The position numbers and the translations under genes are program-made. A stretch of DNA of 33,767 nucleotides, taken from the NCBI GenBank assembly GCA_014860805.1, contig JACZJB010000218.1, forward strand, positions 1 to 33,767, given 5' to 3'. A model generated the notes under the pieces. The model was given only the letters and a program-made list of their open reading frames with translations. It searched no databases and had not been told where the DNA came from. This DNA is from Anaerolineales bacterium (GTDB taxonomy: Bacteria; Chloroflexota; Anaerolineae; Anaerolineales; Villigracilaceae). This document shows, in pieces, positions 24,125-31,762 of the stretch. Each line of letters begins with the position of its first letter. The stretch's first letter is position 1.

Positions 24125-24937
24125 ATGACAACATACTTGTTAACATGGAATCCTGAAAGATGGGAATGGGATAATATCCAAAACAGTATCGCCAAAATAA
24201 CCCGAAAGGGTTTTTCAGATGGACGATGGAGTTCTGGCGTTACAAAGAAAATAAAGCCAAATGACCGTATTTTTCTTATGAAATTGGGTAGCCCGAAACC
24301 TCGCGGTCTTATGGCTTCGGGGTGGGTGACCAGCGAAGTTTATCAAGATGTCCATTGGAACGATGAAACGAAGTTAGGATTTTATGTTGATATTCACTTC
24401 GATACAATTATTAACCCAAGCCTAGAGGCAATATTCCCGATTGAATTACTGCAAGATGGAATTTATTCAAGTGTAAATTGGACACCGCAAGCATCAGGAA
24501 TGAGTATTCCAGATGATGTTGCAGATCAGTTAGAAAAAGATTGGGCAAAGTTTTTGAATCGTGAAATCCCTGTTTATCAATCAGTGTATCCCGATGAAAT
24601 AGACAGTACAATTACTTTTCAAGAAGGCATGCCCAAACAAGTCACGGTTAATATTTATGAAAGAAATCCCGAAGCAAGAGCGATTTGTATTCAAAGGTAT
24701 GGTGCAATTTGTTCAGTTTGCGAAATTGACTTCGGGAAAAAATACGGCAAAATTGGAAAAGGCTTTATTCATGTACATCACTTAAAGCCATTATCCATTC
24801 GCAAAGGATATGAACTTAACCCGATTAATGATTTGCGTCCCGTTTGTCCAAATTGTCATGCTATGCTACATAAAAGAAAACCTGAACCTTTTACGATTGA
24901 TGAACTTAAGAACTTTCTAAAGGTAAATGCCGTGTAA
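24125..24937 (+). CDS. EVE-like/HNH endonuclease, probable modification-dependent restriction enzyme
   Basis: A 270-residue two-domain protein. Residues 1-145 resemble the EVE/PUA-like fold that reads modified bases: TYLLTWNPERWEW, then GRWSSGVTKKIKPNDRIFLMKLG, then RGLMASGWVTS. Residues 175-265 are a zinc-supported HNH nuclease of McrA type: C196xxC199, HVHHL at 216-220 with the catalytic His, N232, D236, C241PNC244, H245 and H249. All expected metal and catalytic residues are there, so it should be active. By analogy with type IV enzymes it would cut DNA carrying modified bases, a phage-defence role. It is AT-richer than the glycan genes around it, lies on the opposite strand and has a weak ribosome binding site, which suggests horizontal gain. 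Confidence 0.85.
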   Translation: MTTYLLTWNPERWEWDNIQNSIAKITRKGFSDGRWSSGVTKKIKPNDRIFLMKLGSPKPRGLMASGWVTSEVYQDVHWNDETKLGFYVDIHFDTIINPSLEAIFPIELLQDGIYSSVNWTPQASGMSIPDDVADQLEKDWAKFLNREIPVYQSVYPDEIDSTITFQEGMPKQVTVNIYERNPEARAICIQRYGAICSVCEIDFGKKYGKIGKGFIHVHHLKPLSIRKGYELNPINDLRPVCPNCHAMLHKRKPEPFTIDELKNFLKVNAV

Positions 24938-25091
24938 AATCAAAACACACTCAACAAAGCGTCCCGATAGAGCTAGGATAATATGCACTCTGTCTTCGCG
25001 GAGCGAACGGCCTGATGCTGGAGTGGCGCAAACTATTGAGCGACCTCAGAGAAGCAAATCATCGTGCCATTCTGCCTAAAGAACCATTTAT
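24938..25091. other. Intergenic stretch with degraded-looking sequence
   Basis: A 154-base gap after the endonuclease gene. It has no terminator hairpin. A small reading frame (25015-25095, 26 codons, LEWRKLLSDLREANHRAIL core) is open back to 24982 and looks protein-like, so it may be the remnant of a lost gene. It ends over the start codon of the next gene. Confidence 0.3.
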
Positions 25092-25661
25092 GTGAGTTCA
25101 ATCCACCAGAAGGATACTTTCAACAAATTGTCAGGCAAATATACGCAGATCGGATGCGCTGTATTGCTTTCTTTTCTTGTGGCTTGCTGCGGGACACAAA
25201 TCACAAAGACTGAAATCGCCGCAGCCACTGTCACAGCATCGCCCGCTGAGGCTTTAGACCCAAAGGCGGCTTTGCATGAAAATATTAATCAAGTGTTAGG
25301 TACTGATAGTAGAAAACTACCGCGACTAACAAAAATTTCTTACAGCGTCCCAGAAGCCGGCGACATAACAATAACCTGGGCACTAAATGACAACGTGTCC
25401 CAAAATTCGAGGATAGCCAATGCGCAAATTGACGCGACAAATATTCTAAAAGTCCTTGAGAACAATAAAACCCGCTTTATTTACGTTATTCTTATAGGGA
25501 CGTTTTCAATGCAAGACGAGTATGGTACTACGGCTGAAATACAAGCGATAAATCTTGGTTTCAACAAATCAAAACTTGATAAGATACATTGGGAAGATTT
25601 TCAGCCTGCAGGTATTTACGACCTGGCGGATGTAGCAAAGATAGCGGATGAGTGGAAGTGA
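25092..25661 (+). CDS. Hypothetical lipoprotein
   Basis: A 189-residue protein of unrecognised family. A long N-terminal region (about 18 residues) precedes a hydrophobic stretch and a LVAC lipobox with candidate lipid Cys 32, so it is probably a secreted lipoprotein with an unusual extended signal peptide. The body has alternating beta and alpha character, with ISYSVPEAGDITITWALNDN near 85-104 and a possible helix IDATNILKVLENNKTR. The start is a GTG at 25092 with no ribosome binding site, and no in-frame ATG lies nearby, so the true 5' end may be lost or the frame could be altered. Base composition is AT-richer than the flanking glycan operons. Confidence 0.55.
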   Translation: MSSIHQKDTFNKLSGKYTQIGCAVLLSFLVACCGTQITKTEIAAATVTASPAEALDPKAALHENINQVLGTDSRKLPRLTKISYSVPEAGDITITWALNDNVSQNSRIANAQIDATNILKVLENNKTRFIYVILIGTFSMQDEYGTTAEIQAINLGFNKSKLDKIHWEDFQPAGIYDLADVAKIADEWK

Positions 25662-25762
25662 TTAACCGCCGCCTCGGGGATATTCCACCCTGTCATAAAT
25701 TGACGGGTGTTTCGCAAAAATAAATACAAGAACAAAAACAATTTCACAAAAGGAGAAGGAAA

Positions 25763-26572
25763 ATGAAAAATAAAGGCTTACTTGTTATTCTCGTACTATG
25801 CTTCTGGATTTTAGCTGCATGTCAATCTGCGCAGGTTTCGCCAACTGCATCTGCCACATCCGCACCTCCCACAGACACCCCCAGTCCCACAAGCACACCC
25901 GAGCCGCCTCCAACCCCCATTACGTACTCGGATGTCCTAGACCAGACTTTTTCCAACATCAACATCCTGTACAAAGACGATTTTAAATACAAAATACAGG
26001 GGATGTCTCCAAATGGATGGGTAAGCACCGACGACAACGCCGTCTTACGTATCATTAAAGACGACAACGTTAAAATCAATTCCCGTGCAAACGGCATAGG
26101 CGGCTTGTTCTACTTTAAAGAAGAAGCCATTACCCCGGGGAAAGGCGTGTTTTTCGCCTTCCAATATACTGGCAGCAAAAACGTTTTCACGTGGGGGCTT
26201 GATAATATCAATGCGCAAGGAGAATTTTTCAAATTCAAAACCGACGGCTATTACTCATTCGCCATGCAAATGTTTGACCGGAACCTATCCGCGCATGTTA
26301 TTGAAGGTCCCTATCTAAAAGACGACCCCTTCAGCGGCAATTTGAAACTTCTGGAAGGCGTTTGGTACAACTACACCATGGCTTTTGACAAAGACAATAA
26401 CTATATTATCAAGATTTGGGAGCCAAACTCCCCTGAAAATCAATTGTTTTACATTCGCAACTGGCCGAACTCACCAACTGCCTATTATTTTATCAGCTGG
26501 ATTGGTGTAGAAAGATCTTTGTGGATGGATGATTTCACTATCTTCAGCTTCGACAATCTCATTCAACAATAG
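25763..26572 (+). CDS. Lipoprotein with Pro/Thr linker and beta-sandwich-like domain
   Basis: A 269-residue lipoprotein. Signal peptide 1-19, lipobox LAAC with Cys 20; a Pro/Thr/Ser linker about 25-52; then a single domain of about 210 residues, aromatic and strand-rich, with features of a concanavalin/LamG-like jelly roll (LYKDDFKYKIQG at the start, FFAFQYTG in the middle, ERSLWMDDFTIFSF at the end). Such domains often bind carbohydrate, but no catalytic residues are recognisable. It has no NBR1-type Ig domain, so it does not belong to the five-gene family at 8071-12890 despite the similar linker. AGGAG at 25751-25755 sets the ATG. A hairpin follows the stop, and the sulfatase gene converges from the other side. 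Confidence 0.75.
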   Translation: MKNKGLLVILVLCFWILAACQSAQVSPTASATSAPPTDTPSPTSTPEPPPTPITYSDVLDQTFSNINILYKDDFKYKIQGMSPNGWVSTDDNAVLRIIKDDNVKINSRANGIGGLFYFKEEAITPGKGVFFAFQYTGSKNVFTWGLDNINAQGEFFKFKTDGYYSFAMQMFDRNLSAHVIEGPYLKDDPFSGNLKLLEGVWYNYTMAFDKDNNYIIKIWEPNSPENQLFYIRNWPNSPTAYYFISWIGVERSLWMDDFTIFSFDNLIQQ

Positions 26573-26582
26573 CTTGCTCAAT

Positions 26583-26620
26583 CAGCCCAACAGAGTGTGA
26601 GTGCTCACTCTGTTGGGCTG
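26583..26620. terminator. Hairpin between convergent genes
   Basis: A 15-base-pair perfect stem (26583-26597 CAGCCCAACAGAGTG with 26606-26620) around an 8-base loop. There is no T-run on either side, so it is a probable bidirectional terminator or mRNA 3'-end hairpin between the lipoprotein and sulfatase genes. Confidence 0.6.
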
Positions 26621-26633
26621 TCATGTCAGGCTT

Positions 26634-28109
26634 TTATGAATCGGGCTGAAATTCCGTTTCCAGTTCTCTGCATGTGCTTCCACTGCATTTGTTCAAAGCC
26701 TCAAGCCAATCTGAATAATATTTCAACAAGGCAGGGTCTGCGCTCGGAGCAATATTCTCCAATTGATATGGATCTTTTTGAATATCATACAACTCTACAA
26801 ACCCCATGCTGTATTCGACATATAAATATTGTTCGGTGCGAAGCCCGCTGTAGGTCGGAACGGGGAAGTTCTCATCCCCAGCCCGGTATTCCTCCAGAAG
26901 AAAAACCTGCCGCCAATTTTCATAGGGAATGGGATTGCCTGCCAAAATATTTGTGAGGGAACGTCCATCCACGAAGGCAGGCGGCTCCACCCCCGCCCAG
27001 GCCGAAAACGTAGACGCGAGATCCACATTCCCTGACAGATATCCAGAGACACTCTCTCCTTCCGCGATCCCAGGTCCACGGACAATAAACGGCACGGAAA
27101 TATCCTCTTCAAACAGGAATTCCTTGCCAGCATACAAACGGTGCTGTCCCATGTGGAAACCATTATCTGAAGTAAAGATAATGTAGGTATTTTCCAATTG
27201 ACCAGTTTCCTCCAAAGTCTTGACCAATTCAGCGACCATTTCATCCACAGCCTGCAACGAGCGGATACGGTTTCGATAGAGCTCATCCATATTATCGATC
27301 TGCGCCTGGGTCAACAATGGGTTTCTGCTCATGTCCGGGGCTTTGTCACTCACATCTGCTTCGTTGAAGGATGGAGTCTGCGGGACGGTCAGATCAGGAA
27401 ACAGGTTCAGATGGCGATAGGCGGGTGTGGATGGCTCATGCGGAGCAAAGGTGGAAAGATAGAGGAAAAATGGCGTATCATCCTTGTCCGCGCGCTGGAT
27501 AAAATCAACTGCCTTGCGGCTCATAACATCCGTAAAGTAATTTACTTCATGGGGGGAATAAGCAACCAAAACGCCGTTCTCATTCAAGACATAATCATAT
27601 CCGTCATAGGCATTCTTCCGCGCAGGACTGTACCATTCCGACCAGCCCGGCGGAACATATTCGCGCTCATTTGAATTTGGATAATTATTGAGATACTTTC
27701 CAATAAGCGCAGTCCGGTACCCGGCGGCTTGCAGCCAGACAGGCAGGGTGGAATTCTCCCCCTTGCTTTCATTAAATTTTACAAAACCGCCATTAGGCGA
27801 ATCATTATGATAAACCCCATGATTATGCGTGTACTGTCCCTTTAATGTGGTTGTCCGCGACGGGCAACAAACAGGGCTGGTCACAAAATAATCCGCGATG
27901 GATGTGCCGCGCGCAACCAGCAAATTCTGTACATTCTGCATGTAATCCATGGTGCCCAATCTGCTGTCCAAATCATCCGTAAGAATGAAGAGGATATTAG
28001 GGCGGTTCTCCATGGGAAGCACAACGGCTTTTGATTCCGCGCCACAACTGGTTGCGATCAAGCTGACCAACATCAGAATGGATAAAACTTTGAAACGTAA
28101 AGAATTCAT
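26634..28109 (-). CDS. Lipoprotein sulfatase (arylsulfatase family)
   Basis: A 491-residue extracellular lipid-anchored sulfatase (PF00884). Signal peptide 1-21, lipobox ATSC with Cys 22. The metal ligands include D45 and D46 in ILTDDLD. The active-site motif is SPVCCPSRTT at 78-87: C81 in the C-x-P-S-R context is the residue converted to formylglycine. FTSDNGFHMGQHRL further on holds the other Asp/Asn metal ligands. The sequence resembles the N-acetylglucosamine-6-sulfatase and heparan-type subgroup. It would remove sulfate from glycans outside the cell. A formylglycine-generating enzyme is needed but not in the window. The C-terminus has a CSGSTC cysteine pair. It follows the second glycan operon by 71 bases; an AAGGAAG ribosome binding site precedes the ATG. 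Confidence 0.93.
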   Translation of the reverse strand: MNSLRFKVLSILMLVSLIATSCGAESKAVVLPMENRPNILFILTDDLDSRLGTMDYMQNVQNLLVARGTSIADYFVTSPVCCPSRTTTLKGQYTHNHGVYHNDSPNGGFVKFNESKGENSTLPVWLQAAGYRTALIGKYLNNYPNSNEREYVPPGWSEWYSPARKNAYDGYDYVLNENGVLVAYSPHEVNYFTDVMSRKAVDFIQRADKDDTPFFLYLSTFAPHEPSTPAYRHLNLFPDLTVPQTPSFNEADVSDKAPDMSRNPLLTQAQIDNMDELYRNRIRSLQAVDEMVAELVKTLEETGQLENTYIIFTSDNGFHMGQHRLYAGKEFLFEEDISVPFIVRGPGIAEGESVSGYLSGNVDLASTFSAWAGVEPPAFVDGRSLTNILAGNPIPYENWRQVFLLEEYRAGDENFPVPTYSGLRTEQYLYVEYSMGFVELYDIQKDPYQLENIAPSADPALLKYYSDWLEALNKCSGSTCRELETEFQPDS

Positions 28110-28149
28110 GTTTACAAGACTTCCTTCATATTTTATTTCTTTTCAAACA

Positions 28150-28165
28150 TCAAATTATGATTTGA
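28150..28165. repeat. Short inverted repeat before sulfatase gene
   Basis: TCAAAT (28150-28155) and ATTTGA (28160-28165) around TATG form a 6-base palindromic site in the 71-base gap before the sulfatase gene. It could be an operator, though AT-rich palindromes of this size arise by chance. Confidence 0.3.
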
Positions 28166-28180
28166 CATTAAAAAGAATTA

Positions 28181-29113
28181 TCAACTTTTATAGCGCGATT
28201 CGCGTGTTCGTAAAACGGCTTCCCTTATTTTCTCCAGCCCAAGCATGTTCAAAACAGCGGAAATAAAAATATTCAACCGCGCCAAAGCAGTCGGCGGATG
28301 GATAACCAGCGCACGCATCCATGCAGAAACCGCCTTCGCAGGCAGGCCGCCATCCAGCAGATAACGCGAATCAACCCGATGGGCGGAAGCATACGCGCGA
28401 CGGTTTACTTTCGAGAGGATGGGAGCAAGATTCTCATCCTGCTTCACGGATTCCAAAATGCGAAAAGCTTCGCGTCCAAACTCAGCAGCTTTGGCACGGT
28501 TCTTCGCTTCGGCATGATAGCGAGCCGCAGCCCAGGTCTGGTTCACGTGAAGAATCTTTCCATGCCTGGCAATTTGTATCCATAGAAAATGATCCAGCAG
28601 AAAATGGAAATTGAGATCAAGCCCATTTGTTTTTTGCAGCGCAGAGCGGCGCATAAAAACGGCGGGCTGTCCAACGATCTGAAAACACAGCAAGTCTTCC
28701 AACGTCAACGGCTTGTAATGTAGGGCATTAAAGGTTTTGCCATGCTCATCTACAGCAAGCATATTACCGTAGACAAGAACCACATCTGGGTTCTCTTCAA
28801 AGGTTTTTATTGCCGCGCTCACTGTACCCCCTAAATAATAATCATCCGAATTCAGCCAGGCGACGATCTCTCCTGTTGCATGAGCAAAGCCTTTATTGAT
28901 GGCATCTGCCTGTCCGTGATCTTTTTCCGACACCCACCACGCAAACTTATCTTTGTATTTTTTTATGATCTCCAGGCTGCCATCGGTGGAAGCGCCATCC
29001 ACAAGGATGTATTCGATACGCGGATAATCCTGATTCAATACAGAAAGGATGGTCTGTTCGAGATAAACCGCCTGATTATAGGAAGGGGTAATAATGGAAA
29101 CGAGGATCGTCAT
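28181..29113 (-). CDS. GT2 family glycosyltransferase (second copy)
   Basis: A 310-residue GT-A fold family 2 glycosyltransferase. Residues 1-230 parallel the GT2 at 19290-20072: VSIITPSYNQAVYLEQTI, then IEYILVDGASTDGS, WWVSEKDHGQADAINKGF, and AWLNSDDYY with the acidic metal-binding motif. The extra C-terminal ~70 residues are basic and helical and may contact the membrane or a partner. It has no membrane segment. The ATG overlaps the stop of the GT39 gene (ATGA), the reverse of which is also seen in the other operon, where GT39 and GT2 belong to one transcript. The nucleotide sugar cannot be told from sequence. Confidence 0.92.
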   Translation of the reverse strand: MTILVSIITPSYNQAVYLEQTILSVLNQDYPRIEYILVDGASTDGSLEIIKKYKDKFAWWVSEKDHGQADAINKGFAHATGEIVAWLNSDDYYLGGTVSAAIKTFEENPDVVLVYGNMLAVDEHGKTFNALHYKPLTLEDLLCFQIVGQPAVFMRRSALQKTNGLDLNFHFLLDHFLWIQIARHGKILHVNQTWAAARYHAEAKNRAKAAEFGREAFRILESVKQDENLAPILSKVNRRAYASAHRVDSRYLLDGGLPAKAVSAWMRALVIHPPTALARLNIFISAVLNMLGLEKIREAVLRTRESRYKS

Positions 29114-30582
29114 CTCAAATCATACAACACATATCCATCGCCCTCCGCAGCAATCGGGTATGCATCCAAGATCTTTTTCAGGTCAGGCTGTTTATCCAAT
29201 TGGCCGAAAGCAGTGACCAGAAAATAATCCATGCCTTCGGTGAGTTCAGCAAACTGTTCTGCATTATTTTTATCGGGATTACGCGCTTCACTCAGCCCGG
29301 TTGCCAATGGCCACAAATTCACCTTGCGCCAGCCATACATCATCAAGCGATAACCATAATCCTGAGTCAACGCCATCACATTTCCATCGGACGGAATCGC
29401 TTCGCCCACCTCATTCCAAAACACAGGCTCGTGACGAAAATCCTCGGCGGCTAATACAGAGCGTGACACGTACGCTTGATATCCGATCACAGCGGCGATC
29501 AATGCAACAAAACCCACACGTCCGACTCCGCCCTGGGCTGTCACGCTTTCAACCAGCGGATTCAACACCACAGCCAACCCCAGCGCAAGAATAGGGATCA
29601 ATTGAATATGGTAATAACTATGCGTGTACATTTGGAAGGGCAGCGTCAGCCCATACAGCAGATAACCAATCCACAAACTGATTAGCAACCATCGCATGCG
29701 CGGATTGGCGATGAGCGCACCGGCAATGCTCAGGAAGATGATTACCTGACCAAAGATGGTCCCAAGAAAAGCCAGCCACTTGGTATAAAAGTCAGTGCTG
29801 GTAATGAGATTGATAAGTGCCACAGTCCATGAGAAGAAATATTCAGTAGAGCGGCTTTGATTCAGCAGAACATAAAAGATGAGCGCAGGGATGACCATGA
29901 CAGCGGCCATCGCCCACACTTGTTTTGATTTCCAGAAATCTTTTTTGAGGGTGAATAACACCATCGCAATCGCAGCTGAACCGACAAAAAAGGCGATCAC
30001 GATCTTTACGAAAGTTGCCAGCCCAAGAAATACACCAGCAAAGACAGCCCACTTCCACGTCTGCTCTTCCGACCAACGATAAAGAAAATAAATACCAGCG
30101 ACAAAAGCAGAGGTCATCAATGGGTCGGGCTGAAAGGAACGGCTTGCCTGCACAGAGAACGGCAAAACGAGATAAAAAGCCAGCGCGATCAACGCAGCCC
30201 AGGGTGAGGTCGCGCGGCGCATCAGGTCGAACAAAGCGAGGCCCGCAGCAAGCCAGAAAATAGTTCCCCACACACGAGCTGCAGCAATGTTCTCGCCGGT
30301 GGCAAGATAGGTATATGCTACGAGGGACTCAATGACTGGCGGCTCATATTTTCCGACCGAACGCGCAAAGGATGCGGCCAGGCTTCGCTGCTGGTCTGTT
30401 GCAGACGGCAGAATGGAATAATAAATATCACGCGCAACCAGTGAGTTACGGAGCTGGCGCGAGGGATGAAAGTCCAGGGGAGGGTCGGTGATATCGAGCA
30501 AGCGCAGGAATCCACCCAGGGTGAAAAGAATGATGAAGGGGATGAACCAACTGCGGGTTTTGGAGGGAAGCGAGAGAGTCAT
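29110..30582 (-). CDS. GT39-type GT-C glycosyltransferase (second copy)
   Basis: A 490-residue multi-pass glycosyltransferase of the PMT/ArnT superfamily, paralogous over its whole length to the protein at 22477-24009. The shared marks are the first-loop motif PLDFHPSRQL (PLEFHSTRQM in the other), ASRSFQPDPLM, a TQDYGYRLMMYGW segment in the soluble C-terminal part, and the GDGYVLYDL ending. About 11 membrane segments. It should use a polyprenyl-phosphate-linked sugar on the outer face. Its ATG overlaps the stop of the MptE-like gene by one base (TAATG), and the GT2 gene overlaps its own stop. The acceptor could be a glycan or a protein. Confidence 0.87.
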   Translation of the reverse strand: MTLSLPSKTRSWFIPFIILFTLGGFLRLLDITDPPLDFHPSRQLRNSLVARDIYYSILPSATDQQRSLAASFARSVGKYEPPVIESLVAYTYLATGENIAAARVWGTIFWLAAGLALFDLMRRATSPWAALIALAFYLVLPFSVQASRSFQPDPLMTSAFVAGIYFLYRWSEEQTWKWAVFAGVFLGLATFVKIVIAFFVGSAAIAMVLFTLKKDFWKSKQVWAMAAVMVIPALIFYVLLNQSRSTEYFFSWTVALINLITSTDFYTKWLAFLGTIFGQVIIFLSIAGALIANPRMRWLLISLWIGYLLYGLTLPFQMYTHSYYHIQLIPILALGLAVVLNPLVESVTAQGGVGRVGFVALIAAVIGYQAYVSRSVLAAEDFRHEPVFWNEVGEAIPSDGNVMALTQDYGYRLMMYGWRKVNLWPLATGLSEARNPDKNNAEQFAELTEGMDYFLVTAFGQLDKQPDLKKILDAYPIAAEGDGYVLYDLR

Positions 30583-31397
30583 TAGAAGAGAGAATTGTAG
30601 TCCACTTTGGGGAAGACGGTTAATTTCCCGCCAACTGTTGCATCCACGATCTCGCGGCCTGCCTTGCGATAAAACTCGCGCGCCATGACGTAGCCAACTT
30701 CAGAGGTATCAAGATCGGGCAGCTGCCATTTGACACCCTTGCCAAAATAATTGGGCATGAAGTGGTTGGGGTCATCGCCCTGTGAAACAACAGTTTTATT
30801 CGCATCACCTTTCGATGTGAAATTATGGTCCACACCGATGAGGATCACCTTTTCAAAGCCCATATGAAAGGCGAGCTGCAGCGCAAAGGTAGTGACTGTG
30901 GCCCCCTCCCAAACACGGCCCAATACATTGCCGGCAATACGCGGGCCTGTATAAGAGGTGTAAACGAATGTTGGAATTTTTGAAAGAGGCAGGTCTTTGG
31001 GAAAGTGACGATACGAACGCCATGCCAAAAATTTCGGCATGGGAAGCGCGAGAATATCGCTGGAAAATTGCTCGATGACAAGATCATTGATGGAGCAGAA
31101 ATAAGTGGTAGTAAAACCAAGCTCGGGGAAAAACATATAAAAGCGATTCATCCCGAAGGTGAATTCTTTTTTAAGCTTTGTCAGGTCGGTTTGTTTAAGG
31201 CTGGGGCCATTGCCAATGATGAAGGCCCGCCTGCCCTTGTGAACATCTTTGAGCTCGGCAAGACGGCGAATGCTTTCACGCCGCCAGGGATGCAAATATG
31301 CGGCAGGCAATTGAGGGAGCCGTCGAATAGCGTCATTTGTGTTGCGGACAGCATCCCAGAGCGGGGCAGGGATAATGGATTTGATGGTTTGTTTCAT
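30582..31397 (-). CDS. MptE-like/DUF115 family protein
   Basis: A 271-residue protein resembling the 6-hydroxymethylpterin diphosphokinase MptE-like family (DUF115, PF01973), whose fold is related to CMP-sialyltransferases. The signature is GRRAFIIGNGPSLKQTDL at about 55-72, followed by FGMNRFYMFF and a HMGFEKVILIGVDHNF segment, then a region with DDPNHFMPNYFGKG. Bacterial members often lie in surface-glycan clusters, where transfer of a sugar is suspected rather than pterin chemistry. The gene overlaps both neighbours (ATGA with the four-TM gene, TAATG with GT39). No signal peptide or membrane segment is seen, so it is cytoplasmic. Glycosyltransferase activity is inference. Confidence 0.8.
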   Translation of the reverse strand: MKQTIKSIIPAPLWDAVRNTNDAIRRLPQLPAAYLHPWRRESIRRLAELKDVHKGRRAFIIGNGPSLKQTDLTKLKKEFTFGMNRFYMFFPELGFTTTYFCSINDLVIEQFSSDILALPMPKFLAWRSYRHFPKDLPLSKIPTFVYTSYTGPRIAGNVLGRVWEGATVTTFALQLAFHMGFEKVILIGVDHNFTSKGDANKTVVSQGDDPNHFMPNYFGKGVKWQLPDLDTSEVGYVMAREFYRKAGREIVDATVGGKLTVFPKVDYNSLF

Positions 31398-31762
31398 GCG
31401 ATTATTCTTCTAACGGAAATCAACACCCCAAGCGTGATCAAATCAATGATAAGACTGGTGACAAATAGAAAATCAGGCACGCCTATAAACGAAACAATGA
31501 TATTCAATATGGCGACAATGAACGCAAAAACATATGTCCATTTTTTGGTTGAATCCAGCAGCCAGCCGCTGAAGAACAGAGCCAGCACGTTTACAAACAG
31601 GAAAAAACCAACGAGCAAGGCAGATAACTCGTTGCCATCAACAATCATCTCAGCAAGAGTATTAAGCGAAAGAAACAACCAAAGCGCTGTATTCAGGTAA
31701 AACAGGACCCGCACCATACCGCTTCGCTGCGCAAGGAGTGCTTTTTCCCTTTGTTTTCTCAT
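31394..31762 (-). CDS. Four-TM small membrane protein
   Basis: A 122-residue protein with four predicted hydrophobic segments (about 18-38, 47-66, 75-95 and 97-117) and a basic N-terminus (MRKQREKALLAQR). The family is not recognised. It overlaps the SDR gene upstream and the MptE-like gene downstream by four bases each (ATGA), so it is translated with them. Small four-TM proteins in glycan operons are sometimes flippase-like (GtrA or EmrE-type), but no signature of either is visible, so no function is assigned. Confidence 0.7.
   Translation of the reverse strand: MRKQREKALLAQRSGMVRVLFYLNTALWLFLSLNTLAEMIVDGNELSALLVGFFLFVNVLALFFSGWLLDSTKKWTYVFAFIVAILNIIVSFIGVPDFLFVTSLIIDLITLGVLISVRRIIA

Noticed and set aside
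25677-25702. Imperfect inverted repeat CACCCTGTC / GACGGGTG before the lipoprotein gene
   Set aside because: Arms differ by a missing base; too weak for a terminator or operator call.
28162-28192. TTGACA followed by a TATA-like sequence on the + strand
   Set aside because: No + strand gene lies downstream; the match is likely chance in AT-rich sequence.
31005-31700. 231-codon frame antisense to the MptE-like and four-TM genes
   Set aside because: Spans two overlapping genes on the other strand and shows no domain signature.
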